Source: Cyclina sinensis (lineage: Eukaryota; Mollusca; Bivalvia; Venerida; Veneridae). Taken from it: a stretch of DNA of 64,000 nt. The number at the start of each line of letters is the position of its first letter. The first letter of the stretch is position 1. A model generated the notes under the pieces. It was not told where the DNA came from, searched no databases, and worked only from the letters and a program-made list of their open reading frames with translations. A program made the translations under genes and the position numbers. The DNA lies in NCBI GenBank assembly GCA_012932295.1, contig JAAONU010000009.1:12255796-12319795 (forward strand), read 5' to 3'. Shown piece after piece: positions 54,591 to 64,000 of this stretch.

Positions 54591-55844
54591 TGGACCAGTG
54601 TTCAGAAAACTCCAGTGGTAACTAACAGGACTAAGGCATTCCTGTTTGTTCTTTGTTTTTTACCAGAAAGTATAAAAGTAGCCTATATAATTATTTCCAA
54701 AGATGCCTTTTGAAGCACCGCATGAAATCTTACTGTTATATCTTTCACTGATATCTATTATAAGAAAATTTTACTTAAAACCTTCAGAAAATCTTAAAAA
54801 AATGTATTCTAAAAGAAAAAGATTTTCGTAATATAAATGCCGTATTAACGGTATTTTTGCCATAGTCCGTCTGGGAGCACCCGTTTTTAAGCCTTAACTA
54901 TAATTTCAAGCTATAGTGTTTTAACTATATACAAAGCAAACAAGCCAATGTTCGGTGCACAACATGATTTTTTTTTGTAATTCCGCAGATTTCTTATCGA
55001 AAAAAGACCATCTTACATTTCAAGCGATGGATTGTTGACAAAAGAAACGGTCCGCGTGGGAGCATAGAGCAGGTGCGCGATGACGTAGTATCCCACTATT
55101 GGTATTTGTCGCATTAGTTTAGACAGCTTTGGTTAAGAAATGTTACGCGTTTTTAAGAATTAACCAGAATTCTTTCTGTACAGGTACTTTCTTTATTTTG
55201 TTGGTCTTTTAAAGAGCCGATGAGCTTAACTAAAACTGGAATTTTGTGAAAAGTACTTGTGTTTCTGAACCTAAATTTGGTAGTCTAACTTGAAAATGGT
55301 CACTCATGAAAACAAACAAACTATTGCAATGTTTGAAGAAGTGTGGCTTGTTATAAGTCTGACTGTTGTAAATCAAAACAGGAAGTGTCCATAGTCTACT
55401 CAAATAATGGCTGACAATAAATAGTCCAAATTCTTCTGTGTTTTTGGAGCTTTGTAGGACTGTTTGAGTAACAAATAGATGTTTTCAGGCATTTTTAGAA
55501 TTTTCTCAACACTCTGAATCAGTATCTTTATTAAGAGATACCTTTTAGTAGTTATGTGTCTGTTAAAAGGTTCGGCAATGTTAGGGCAAATTGCATAATT
55601 CAGAGTTATGCAATTTTCCACAGCAATTTAAGGGAAGGTTACTTTATAAGAAGATACAAGTCATGTTGTTTTCATGGAGGACCAATTACAACCTACCAAC
55701 CTACCAAAGTTGCTTGATCTTTGTGCATCTAGAAGATCCAGAATAAAATATTAACAAAAGAAAATGTAAACCGGTCAATATCATTTACTCGTGTTTCCGG
55801 TACAGTGACAAAATTACAGAAGAGATAAAACAAGCTTAACTTTT
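54591..55844. other. Gene-free stretch
   Basis: A GC-richer patch at 55040-55095 (GGTCCGCGTGGGAGCATAGA..GGTGCGCGATGACG) faces a similar 'CCGTCTGGGAGCACCCG' at 54867. The 73-residue minus frame at 55400-55621 has no motif I know. Confidence 0.4.
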
Positions 55845-56612
55845 TTTAAAAGCTAGCATCCGGCCTGTTGACAAAGTAATTTCAACATGAAGTTTATATA
55901 CAATTGTGTAATACCTGATGTTGTATACATATGTATAATGGACTCACAGTTTTTATTACACGCTAAGAATTGCATAAAACATTATTGAATACCATTGCGA
56001 AACCGTGACGTACCGAACGTGTTGGACAAAACCAGTGCGAACAAGAAGACGTAAACATTTTGTTGAATAAATCTCAGTTGAACTCATCTGGTCCATTTGT
56101 TGTTATATTTTTTTTGAAAACAATCTTTTTAACTGCAATTTTATTAATTTATTCTTTACACGATTTTACACATAAAATTATATACTAGTATTTCTCAATG
56201 GTTATGACAGACAACTCATCCATCCCATTTTTAAACAATCTTCTAATTGCAGTTATATTTATTAATTCCTTTTTACGATCTTACACATCTATATGTCACA
56301 AAGACCATGACAGAAAACCCCTGGGGGACAGTATTTTGATGCTAAAATAAAGACCATATCACTTGCCTAGTTCTTGCATGTATCAACACAATTTCTTTGC
56401 AATGTAATTTTATGCAATATTTGTCTCATGAGTTTTACTTATACAAAGCGCCAGGGCCGAGGGCAGCCAACAGAACGGGTAATTTTGTTTATGATAGAAG
56501 TTTCAAAAACACCTGTTGAATAGTGAATTTATGCATTTTCTATATTTTTTCATGATCGTCTTATATTTACTCAAGATAACTAAAGCAAATATAATTATAA
56601 ATGGTTTCACTC
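55845..56612 (+). repeat. Dispersed repeat, copy 2 (unbroken)
   Basis: Continuous counterpart of 28735-28845 plus 30916-31490. It contains its own internal ~120-bp duplication: 'AACAATCTT..AACTGCAATTTTATTAATTTATTC' at 56117 and again at 56237. Confidence 0.8.
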
Positions 56613-56616
56613 CATA

Positions 56617-57005
56617 GATAGATAGATAGATAGTTTATTTGAACCATGAGTTCATACAGATACAAGTAACATTCATGGTAAAGTAATGGCAGTACATATG
56701 AGAAATATTAAGGTGTTATAATGTAATTAAAACATTTCTTAACAATTAGATAGAAGTATTATATAATTCATTACATATTTCTGTTTTATAAACTTGCTGT
56801 ATTATAAATAATTTTTAAAAAGTTCACCTTTTTTATTTATTTTTTTTTTTTGCAGAGAAAGTGTTGATTAATTATATTAAAGCTCATCTTGCAATTTAAA
56901 GCCTTTGTAAATAAATATTGATAGGTTCCTAACTGTTGTTTTGTTTTCACTTGTGAACAATTCGATAAATTTTGGGACATTAGGTCTTGTCCAATAATAT
57001 TTACG
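56617..57005 (-). pseudogene. Non-LTR retrotransposon (LINE) 3' end, copy A, with (CTAT)n tail
   Basis: On the minus strand, 57005-56850 encodes RKYYWTRPNVPKFIELFTSE, then TTVRNLSIFIYKGFKL. This is the last part of a LINE ORF2 ('YYW..P...KFxxLx.s.n...xxxLxxfixkaf'). A ~200-bp untranslated tail follows, ending ...CATGGTTCAAATAAA then (CTAT)4 at 56617-56636. The 5' part is missing, as usual for truncated LINE insertions. The 64-residue frame at 56837-57031 overlaps part of this relic in another frame. Confidence 0.65.
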
Positions 57006-57011
57006 GATAGT

Positions 57012-57825
57012 AGACAGTAGACAGTAGACATTTTATTTTATTCCAATAGGCTTTAAAGCCCATGAGGACACAGAACATGCAAAATAGCGAACAGTGTATG
57101 ACATCAACATCTATACATAATAACAACAATCATCAAATGTTTGGAGAAGATCAATTTTGATTGATAATGAAAATACCAGCCGAATTTTTCATATGCAGTT
57201 ACATAATGAACATTTTCGTATCAAAATTATTCTATAAACCACTAACTTATAGGTCTCTTTACTAGGTATCAAAGACTTTCAAACTTTACACGCAACACTA
57301 TGTCTCTTCTGTATCGGTTATCGGATATATGTTTTCCTTAAATTTTAATACAGCGGACATTCTAAAACAAAGTGGAATTCATCTTCTAATAATTGACAAA
57401 ACTTGCATTTCCCATCATTTCTGGGTATCTTATTATGTCTGTGCCATCTTCCACTTTCGATTTCTAACCTATGACTTGAGACTCTTAGTTTTGTTAAAGC
57501 AATTCTAATTTTTTTAATATTAATAATATCTAGATAACTTTTAATTCCAAAAGGAGAAATAATTCTGTAAGTACTAAGCTCTTGATGAATTGGTTAAATC
57601 CAGTGTCCATTTCTGAAGAAAAATATCAGTAACACGTTGCTTAAAAAGTGTCAAAAATAGATTTACATTACCTACACTCTGACAAAACCAAACATCATTA
57701 AATCCTGTAGTTTCTAGTAATTGTTTTACACAAGAAGCCCAATTTTTATTGTTTGAATTTAATTCTATATCATTTATTCTAACACTATCCGCAATTTGCC
57801 GACAATAAACAAAGAAGGAATTGAG
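57012..57825 (-). pseudogene. Non-LTR retrotransposon (LINE) ORF2 C-terminus, copy B
   Basis: From 57790 the minus strand reads NWASCVKQLLETTGFNDVWF, FLTLFKQRVTDIFLQKW, then (frame breaks) RVSSHRLEIESGRWHRHNKI and GKCKFCQLLEDEFHFVLECP. This is the typical end of a mollusc LINE ORF2: a helical region, then a CxxC...HxxxxC zinc knuckle with 'EDExHFvlxCPxY'. Stops follow CPLY. The 3' end is ...AAGCCTATTGGAATAAAATA and a (TGTCTAC)n-type tail at 57012-57030. The clade (CR1-, RTE- or Jockey-like) cannot be fixed without the reverse transcriptase core. It lies directly upstream of copy A in the same orientation. Confidence 0.85.
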
Positions 57826-58140
57826 CGTGATATATCAGGCAGTATAGCACGCTGAATACAAGCGCGCGCCCGCTGACGTCACTGAGAACGCCACTGTTAA
57901 ATAGTGCACATACTTACGTCCCTTATAAATATACGAACGTGTTAGAAAGGAAATAGATTTTAACATTTTCGTGATCTACCGTCGTATATATCACGGTTTC
58001 TCGTTCATATGCGTAATTATTTAATCACTCAGGCCTACGGCCTTCGTGATTAAATTACTACGCATCTGAACTCGACACCGTGATATATCAGACGGTATAT
58101 CACTCAAACTTAAAATCTATTTCCTAAACATAACACGGTA
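57826..58140. repeat. Imperfect ~200-bp fold-back (palindrome) and a flanking fragment
   Basis: 57936-58033 and 58041-58139 are imperfect inverted copies around a short TACGGCC-like centre (GGCCTACGGCC, 58031-58041). Matching blocks include GGAAATAGATTTTAA, GTGAT(C/A)TACCGTC, ATATATCACGG and TTTAATCAC. A partial extra copy of the right arm (GTGATATATCAGGCAGTATA) lies at 57829. It looks like a fold-back MITE. The GC-rich patch at 57860-57895 separates the two. Confidence 0.75.
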
Positions 58141-58279
58141 CATTATCTCAATATATTTATGGTTTGTGATCTAATGATCTTTATCCAATATCTAATAATA
58201 TGTATTAATCTAAGAACTCGGAGTGGGTAACTATCTACCTAGTTCCCCATAAACGAAATTATTTTGTGTTTGGGTTATC

Positions 58280-58585
58280 ACTCCTATAACTGTTTATAAT
58301 GCAGTCCCTATGTAAATTGAGAGCCAGTATTGATTGTTATAATTAATGATCAGAGTATGCCGTAGTATATGTTTAAGGGACAATAACTTTGTATTCCTAC
58401 TTGAATATGCATAAAAATACGTCTTGCACAGCTACATTGCCTGGTGACCATTCCTGCCAAGTTTCATTTCAATCAATTGAAAACTAAAGGAGTAGTTTGC
58501 GACGCAAGGTAAAGATGTCAAACATGACCGACCGACCGACAGGGTGATTCCAGTTGGGACCACAATGGAAATAAGGGTTAACCCT
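58280..58585 (-). mobile_element. Tandem-unit element fragment, minus orientation
   Basis: GACCGACCGACCGACAG (about 58538), preceded by 'CTAAAGGAGTAGTTTGCGAC' and 'CATTCCTGCCAAGTTTCATT', is the left tract of a GTCGGTCGGTC-type family on the minus strand. One or two units run to ~58280. Confidence 0.5.
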
Positions 58586-58722
58586 TTTTTGTGTTATCCC
58601 TGGTGTTGGTGTACATGTCATGGTTTTTGTGCTCATGTATGTGTTATACTATTTATCACTTCATGTGTTTAAATTCCATGTATGTACATTATGCCAAAAT
58701 AAATCTAATCTAATCTTATCTA
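58586..58722 (+). mobile_element. LINE 3' tail fragment with (AATCT)n
   Basis: ATGCCAAAATAAATCTAATC then TAATCTTATCT is a LINE-type AAATAAA + short-repeat tail. The upstream ~110 bp have no coding homology I can see. Confidence 0.45.
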
Positions 58723-58723
58723 G

Positions 58724-58755
58724 TATACCCCCTGCAAACTTTGTTTGCGTGGAAA
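58724..58755 (+). mobile_element. Isolated TATACCCCC-type terminus
   Basis: TATACCCCCTGCAAACTTTG then TTTGCGTGG resembles the left hairpin of the family at 12366, with nothing of its array after it. Confidence 0.4.
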
Positions 58756-59691
58756 TAAAAAAACAACAACAAAAAACAACCTTTTCCGTCCTTCAGTAGA
58801 TCTTTTCACACCAGTGAAATAACTGCATGGATATATCAGCTATAACGGAATCCGGAAATTGTTTTCAAGAGAGCACGTAGTTACTGCGTGAATTTCTATA
58901 CAACAAAGCGCATTCTTTCTTATGTCGCTAAAGCACTCAAAGTAAACTGATACGTACATACTGGAAGACATCTGGGTCTAAAATATATCTAGTGATTTTA
59001 ACTTTACGCTAAATTCTCTGAGCTGATAATCTCTAGGTAAATAGTTGATAATCTCAAAGAACTGCACACCTGGTAAATACTGACATATAGTGAATTAGAA
59101 CGCCATTGTTATTATTGGATTATGCCCCTTTAAAGCATGACGCAGAAGACTTAACCTTGTTGAAAAGAGAGAAACTAGTTGGAAGACACGCGAAGGCGCG
59201 AGCAGACGAATGATTACCTACGATTTCTTTTTGAAGAAAAACTGTGTGCAAGCCGTTATTTAAAGGTACTTTTTGAGTTATGCCCCTTATGGCATCACCA
59301 AGTATAGTGGCGAAATTTCAAAATGCCGCAGAGGGTCTATTGAAAATGAATATGCAGCAGATCGTCTGGAGCCGGCGATTTTCTGACATCCTTATTCTGC
59401 GGCCCTGCGATCCTATTTGCGGCCCTAGTTTACAGGTGCAATCATTTGAGTTCTCTAAATGTTTATAAGCGAGGGTTAAAAAAAAGGAATCTGCATTCAA
59501 TGTATTGGATCTGATTGTTTAATTTTGATTGGCAAATATTTGTTTGTGTGTCAGGTAAATGATGTATTTGCTTTACAGAGAAATTGATTGTAATTAACAT
59601 ACAATGTTGCATAATTTTTAATAACGACGTCACCGGTGCTTTAGTTTCGGTGCTTCAGTCCCGTTCACCAAAATTGGTGCTTTATTTACAG
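58756..59691. other. Gene-free stretch upstream of the coiled-coil exon
   Basis: Two short opposed frames at 59280-59500 have no motif. No promoter elements can be assigned. Confidence 0.4.
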
Positions 59692-60093
59692 TATCAACAG
59701 ATATCATTTTAAGCTATGTTCTGTCATGATAAAAAGGAGAGATGAGAGTGTGGGGAAATTGAAAAATGAAGTAGAGAAGCTTAAAAGTGAAAAAAAGCAG
59801 TTGCAAAATGAAAACAAGCAGTTGCAAAATGAAATTAATCTTAAGACTGAATTGTTAGAAATAGCAACAGAAGGACCAGAAATGATTAAGAAGCAAAAGC
59901 ACCAGCTGCAAAAAAAATCAGTCTAAACTGCGGGCCAAAGTCACTAAGTTAAAGCTTGAATGTAGTGAAACTAAGGAAGAAAACAGTACTGAAATTTTGA
60001 ATATGGAAGAAAAGCTTGAAGAGCAGCAGAACAACATAAGACAGTTGGAAGCCGTTATAGATTTAAAGGAAAGTGGCACTGTTCCTACTTTCC
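59692..60093 (+). CDS. Coiled-coil exon of an unnamed gene, frameshifted at an A8 run
   Basis: TTTATTTACAG|T (acceptor, 59691) and TTTCCAG|GTAGAT (donor, 60094) bracket a frame reading INRYHFKLCSVMIKRRDESV, then GKLKNEVEKLKSEKKQLQNE, NKQLQNEINLKTELLE and more. At an eight-A run (about 59910-59917) the frame shifts by one base. It then continues NQSKLRAKVTKLKLECSETK ... MEEKLEEQQNNIRQLEAVID up to VPTFQ at the donor. Heptad leucines, Lys/Glu richness and QLQNENKQLQNE show a long coiled coil. The same coiled-coil theme on both sides of the A run suggests one exon with a 1-base indel (mutation or sequencing error). I do not know the protein; long coiled-coil proteins of repeated, possibly transposon-related families in molluscs and cnidarians have a similar look. 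Next exons were not found. Confidence 0.65.
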
Positions 60094-62169
60094 AGGTAGA
60101 TTTTTTTTTTGTAACAGTGATTTTCACAGTTGCATAAGAAATGTTACTTGTAAAATATACAATAAAGAATATTTTCGGATGTAAAAAGATGAAAACAGTA
60201 CTGTTTTTCTTCATGATTTCTAATATCATAATTAACTATGTTAGCTACAATTCGCTATTATATTAAATACTTTATTCAGCATCTTTGCTTAAGCTTTCAT
60301 TCTTAAAATAAACTTGGTAATGTCAATCGTAAAATGCCTACATATTATTCAAAAGCCTTATAAAAGCGACCGCTTATTTCTTGTGTTAAATGTTCATTCT
60401 TCAACAGATAACCTGACATCTTGGTGTGTACCTAATGTAAAAGTTCACAAGTGCAAACTGCTTTAGATAATGTTTTCTCCAGTTATTAAACGGTATATAG
60501 GAAATATAGAATGTCCTGAAACAAAGAAAATTGCCATAACCGTGTTACAAAAACTTTATTTACTGAACATGAAATACATGTAACATTTGCAAATTAAAAA
60601 ATGTTTCTGCATATACTTGACACACAATAGGTAAAGGGAGAATGGGCTACACAAAAAGATTATTGTGTTTAATGAATACATGTATAACATACTGATTACT
60701 TTAGTATAATTTTAAACATATCAACTCATCATTTTCTTTTATCCCGATCAAGACCTCTAAGTCTAATATTTTCTCGTAAGACAACATTTTAATGTGAAAT
60801 TTGCAGACTATTCTAAATCTGCATGAACGAATACATCAGTGTTACAGACTTTATCCTTTGTTATCTAAAGCACATATTGTCATTCATGAATAATAACAAA
60901 TCTAGAATCTGCACTATACCAAAATTTTACAGTTGCATCGTGCAATATGCGTTTTAAAATAAAATAAAAAATGAGAGAGTTGCAAACCATGTCTTTTCTC
61001 TACATGTCAAAGATATAAAATTACACTAACGCAGGTTTTATGTAATTTTCAACGTTAAGGAGAAGTTGTTAATTACTCGCGTTAATACCCCTGAAACAAC
61101 GCATAATTGCATTAAGTGTGATTATATTCGTTTCAATGATCTCTTTTAAGTCTTTTTAGAGAAAAAATGCGGAAGGATTGTGCATGTCGTTACTTTAGTT
61201 ACAGATAACTAATTATACTTGTTATGGCGTGGCCTTATCCTTAGCCACTTTGTGTCAAAAATAGTTTTAAGACGAAATAAAATGAATGGTAACAGCAGTG
61301 CCAGCAAACTGAACTATTCATGTGAAGCGTTTCTGTTTAATAAAATGAATGACTTTGCTTGTTAGTTTTCGGTTTTTCTGCAATATTAAAGTGTCCTTAC
61401 AGATTCAAACACGAACATGTACATAACTATATTATTAATGCAGTAGGCATTACTTCTAAACAGGTAATCTTACTTAGATTTTTTAACAATAATTTGGTAA
61501 ATAGTATGTGAAACTGATATGATTAAAGATGTATGCATTACTGAAACATTTTTCAAGGAGCATGTTCTAACTTAAGTGTATCACGTTTTCCGCCTATTTG
61601 TCCTTTAATTTTTGTTTACCTGCCTTAATTAATTCATTCATTCATTCAAACTTAAGAAACGTATCGTTTTCTCGATTCTGATGGGACTAAAGTGTTTTGC
61701 CCTTTCAAGGCCTCTCATGGAAGAGTTTATTTTTTACAGTTTTTTCTTTATTTTTTTATTCAGAAGTGTTCAGTATTGATATTTAGCTCAACTAAAATGA
61801 CTGTTCTGCATTGTGAAAACGTACATTTTTAAAAATAATTATAAGATGTTAGTGTTTGTTTTTGAAAGACTATTTGTGTTTCTTAAGTTTTCTGTCAACA
61901 GTTGTTACAGATTTGTTACTGATTTGTAGAGCGAGATGGGGCGGTGTTACGAGTATATAAAAATACACTGTGATACTATTTCAGCAATGCTGCTGGAGAA
62001 AACGTGACTTTATTACATGTTTCAGCAATATTTCGGAATGCACAAACAGCTTTAGAACTTTATGATAGCGTATGTTCTATTCATAAATAATACTAAAATA
62101 GTCTTGTGCGGATGGTTTGCTGGTAGAAGAAGCACTGGTTTATATTTTGAGATTTAACATAACATACAA
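60094..62169. other. AT-rich stretch, possible intron, no features
   Basis: No exon with convincing splice sites is seen. A minus frame at 59918-60229 is antisense to the coiled-coil exon. A short ATTCATTCATTC run lies at about 61630. Confidence 0.45.
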
Positions 62170-62312
62170 GTATATCGTTGGGTATACGTGGCGTTCTATT
62201 ACAATGACAGTAATTTAAGTACCTGTGTTTTATCATCTCTTGGATACAATCTTCAAAACCAGTGGACTTATGGACAGTCTGGGTCTCTTACCTCTCCTCG
62301 TAAATATCTAGC
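62170..62312 (+). CDS. Weak exon candidate
   Basis: The open frame reads VAFYYNDSNLSTCVLSSLGY then NLQNQWTYGQSGSLTSPRKY and LA, up to CTAGCAG|GTAAAG, a good donor. A candidate acceptor is ACATACAAG| at about 62170, without a strong pyrimidine tract. No domain is recognised and it cannot be tied to the coiled-coil exon upstream. Chance remains likely. Confidence 0.2.
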
Positions 62313-62390
62313 AGGTAAAGGTACACGGTATTTGTTTATGTTATTACATTGTAATTGTGTCGTTCATAAATGTTGGTAGTGTAAAGCTAG

Positions 62391-62600
62391 TTAACACTTA
62401 CCATGCTGGCGGCAGTTGTTTGCCTTTGCAACCAGTGCAACAAAGATCAGCCTGCACATCTGTGCAGTCTGATCATAGTCTGCACTATTCGCCATTCAAT
62501 TGGCAAATTTTCAGTAAGTACCCGCTTAAAAAATTAATGGATCCTTCCAAGTTGAAAGATGGACAAGTCCATTAAAGAAATTTAGCAGGCTAAGAGTTAA
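62391..62600. mobile_element. 210-bp MITE with TTAA flanks
   Basis: TTAACACTTACCATGCTGGC at the left and GCAGGCTAAGAGTTAA at the right are inverted copies with TTAA at each edge. The middle contains GATCAGCCTGCACATCTGTG then CAGTCTGATCATAGTCTGCA. I recognise this short element from other clam sequences, where it is common. No coding content; the 72-residue frame at 62357-62575 is a shadow. Confidence 0.8.
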
Positions 62601-63861
62601 ATGGCTTTTTTTCAAGTTACACCCTCTTAGCTGCCTCTATTTGGCAAGTAAAATCAGTAGTTTTGTTAGGAGAAAATTGTTCTTAACATTGCCAGAATGT
62701 AGATGTATGAATTAGAATAAACCGTTTCACATTTAATGCTTAATTTTTCAACAACTCATTTCTTCTTGAAATAGCGATTTACTTCCATTTCTATTTAAGA
62801 TTTTTTTCAATGTCACATGTGTCACTTTATAAGAAAATTAACAAACTTCCGCTATTGATTTGAACAACTTGATGTTTAATCTAAATGACTGCATGATTAA
62901 ACCAGTATATTTAACGATATATAAACTGCTGTTGCTCAACTATTGCTGCCTCGTTGGTAGTTGACAGAAAAATGTCTTTGGCTGTTTTGAAATAAAACAA
63001 AAGGAAAAGTTATTTAAGATAAAAAAATAAGAGTATCATGTTTAACGACATGTTAGTAACTAAGGGCGTCTATTGATATATTATTTGTCTGGATCCAGGT
63101 AACAAACTTACTAAGTGAACATTATTTTTCATGTCTGAATATACTGTTCTTTAGCTGAGTGTCCTTCACTGGCTTTGCTGGTTAGAGCAGTTGTACCTAA
63201 GTGAGCGATCTTGGGGTATCAATGCCCTTTTTAATGTTATTGTGGTCTTTTGCTTGTAATAAAAAGCCCTGTCCTCGTGTGTTTTAGTTCGGTATTTTAC
63301 AGAAATAAACAATAGTAGGAGAAACAGCCATTGGTTAAACCCACATTATTTTTCATTTCTAATGCAAACACAAGATGAAAGAAATCGTGTCAAGGGTCCA
63401 CTGTTTTAATTTTTTTTTCTGTCTCAGTCTGTGACGATATAATTCAGCAGTTCATATAAAACACATGAACATGTAGTACTGGATTTGCAATAGTCGTGCG
63501 TTCTAATACGTGACTCTTGAACTCGTCTGATTTAAAGCGCGCGTAGAAGACTTAATGTCTTAAAATCGTTTTATTACCTCAAAGCTTTCCAGAAACTCAT
63601 TTTCTATTTTAATCAATGCTGGAGCAGTAATGATTTGAACTTTACATTAGAAACTAGAGCAAACTTGAAATAATTGCATTTTTTCCCTTAAAGCATCTGA
63701 CGTCATTATTGTTTTACACAATAAAACGATATTATACCAGCTGAGAGTTTAAAATATAAAATAGATATGCTGTACTGTAAAAAATACTTGTGAAGCGTTA
63801 ACTTTGAACCGTTCATAAATATTATATATAACACACTCGGTAGGAAATTATTTCATAATCC
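62601..63861. other. Gene-free AT-rich stretch
   Basis: At 63178-63235, GCTGGTTAGAGCAGTTGTAC and GGGGTATCAATGCCC recall the A- and B-box regions of a tRNA-derived SINE, but too weakly to call. Nothing else recognised. Confidence 0.35.
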
Positions 63862-64000
63862 AAGAGGGCAGCGTGGCCATTAATCGCTTTGTAGTACATT
63901 TTTGGCTCTGCCACAGGTGACAGATGTTTAATATTGACAATATCGGGAAACTCTTTCAAAATTTCTTGTCAGAAACCTTAAGGGCGATACTTTAATATTG
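63862..64000 (-). mobile_element. Probable right end of a CTCTTG-type tandem-unit element, minus orientation
   Basis: CCAAGAGGGCAGCGTGGCCA then TTAATCGC is close to the reverse complement of the terminus at 8655-8677 (...GATACAGGGCCATCATGGCC then TCTTG). The element would continue beyond the window end. Confidence 0.4.

Noticed and set aside
55400..55621. 73-residue minus ORF as a gene
   Set aside because: Lys/Ile/Leu-rich composition as expected for AT-rich DNA, with no motif.

Overview
The window looks like nuclear DNA of a marine bivalve mollusc, probably a heterodont clam. No host gene can be named. The evidence is: AT-rich sequence with no dense open reading frames; eukaryotic splice signals (CAG|GTAGAT at 60093, a candidate intron at 14488-14665); tRNA-derived SINEs; decayed hAT, mariner and Tc1 transposases; LINE 3' ends; and many repeats that begin with a short hairpin plus a GTCCGTC-type tract and continue as ~145-350 bp tandem units with AAGGTCAAGGTCAC motifs. 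I know that last repeat style from general familiarity with clam and oyster genomes. The species cannot be fixed from this sequence.

Layout. 1-6 kb: a tandem-unit element, a C-rich/T-rich tract, a SINE, a hAT relic (1777-3299) carrying a TTAA-flanked MITE (2724-3193), and a 2.36-kb segment bounded by 28-bp inverted repeats (3536-5890). 6-14 kb: stacked tandem-unit elements, two of them cleanly inserted inside a third. 14-22 kb: a hAT transposase relic with a candidate intron, another long tandem-unit element, a SINE and a mariner relic. 22-28 kb: a small coding-like island (22188-22463), then minisatellites. 28-35 kb: a dispersed repeat split by 2.07 kb, a SINE, and a 74-bp array. 36-43 kb: 72-, 70-, 41- and 62-bp arrays and a Tc1 relic. 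43-48 kb: a TA-flanked 2.56-kb inverted-repeat element carrying other repeats, then a TTAA-flanked 1.9-kb element. 49-56 kb: a very uniform 40-bp array, a palindrome array between two copies of a duplicated 280-bp segment, and the second copy of the split repeat. 56-59 kb: two LINE 3' ends and a ~200-bp fold-back. 59-64 kb: one convincing spliced coiled-coil exon (59692-60093), a weaker exon candidate, and a TTAA MITE.

The main pattern is structural. At least four different tandem-unit repeat families appear to share one end design: a hairpin at the left end; at the right end GGCCATnATGGCC or a similar stem, then CTCTTGT or CTTGT; and insertion between T and T with no target-site duplication. 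That fits non-autonomous Helitron-like elements of the Helentron-associated or 'pearl' kind. Two nested insertions allow the pre-insertion target sequence to be read. Nothing suggests that the proteins in the window act together as a pathway; every recognisable transposase is broken.
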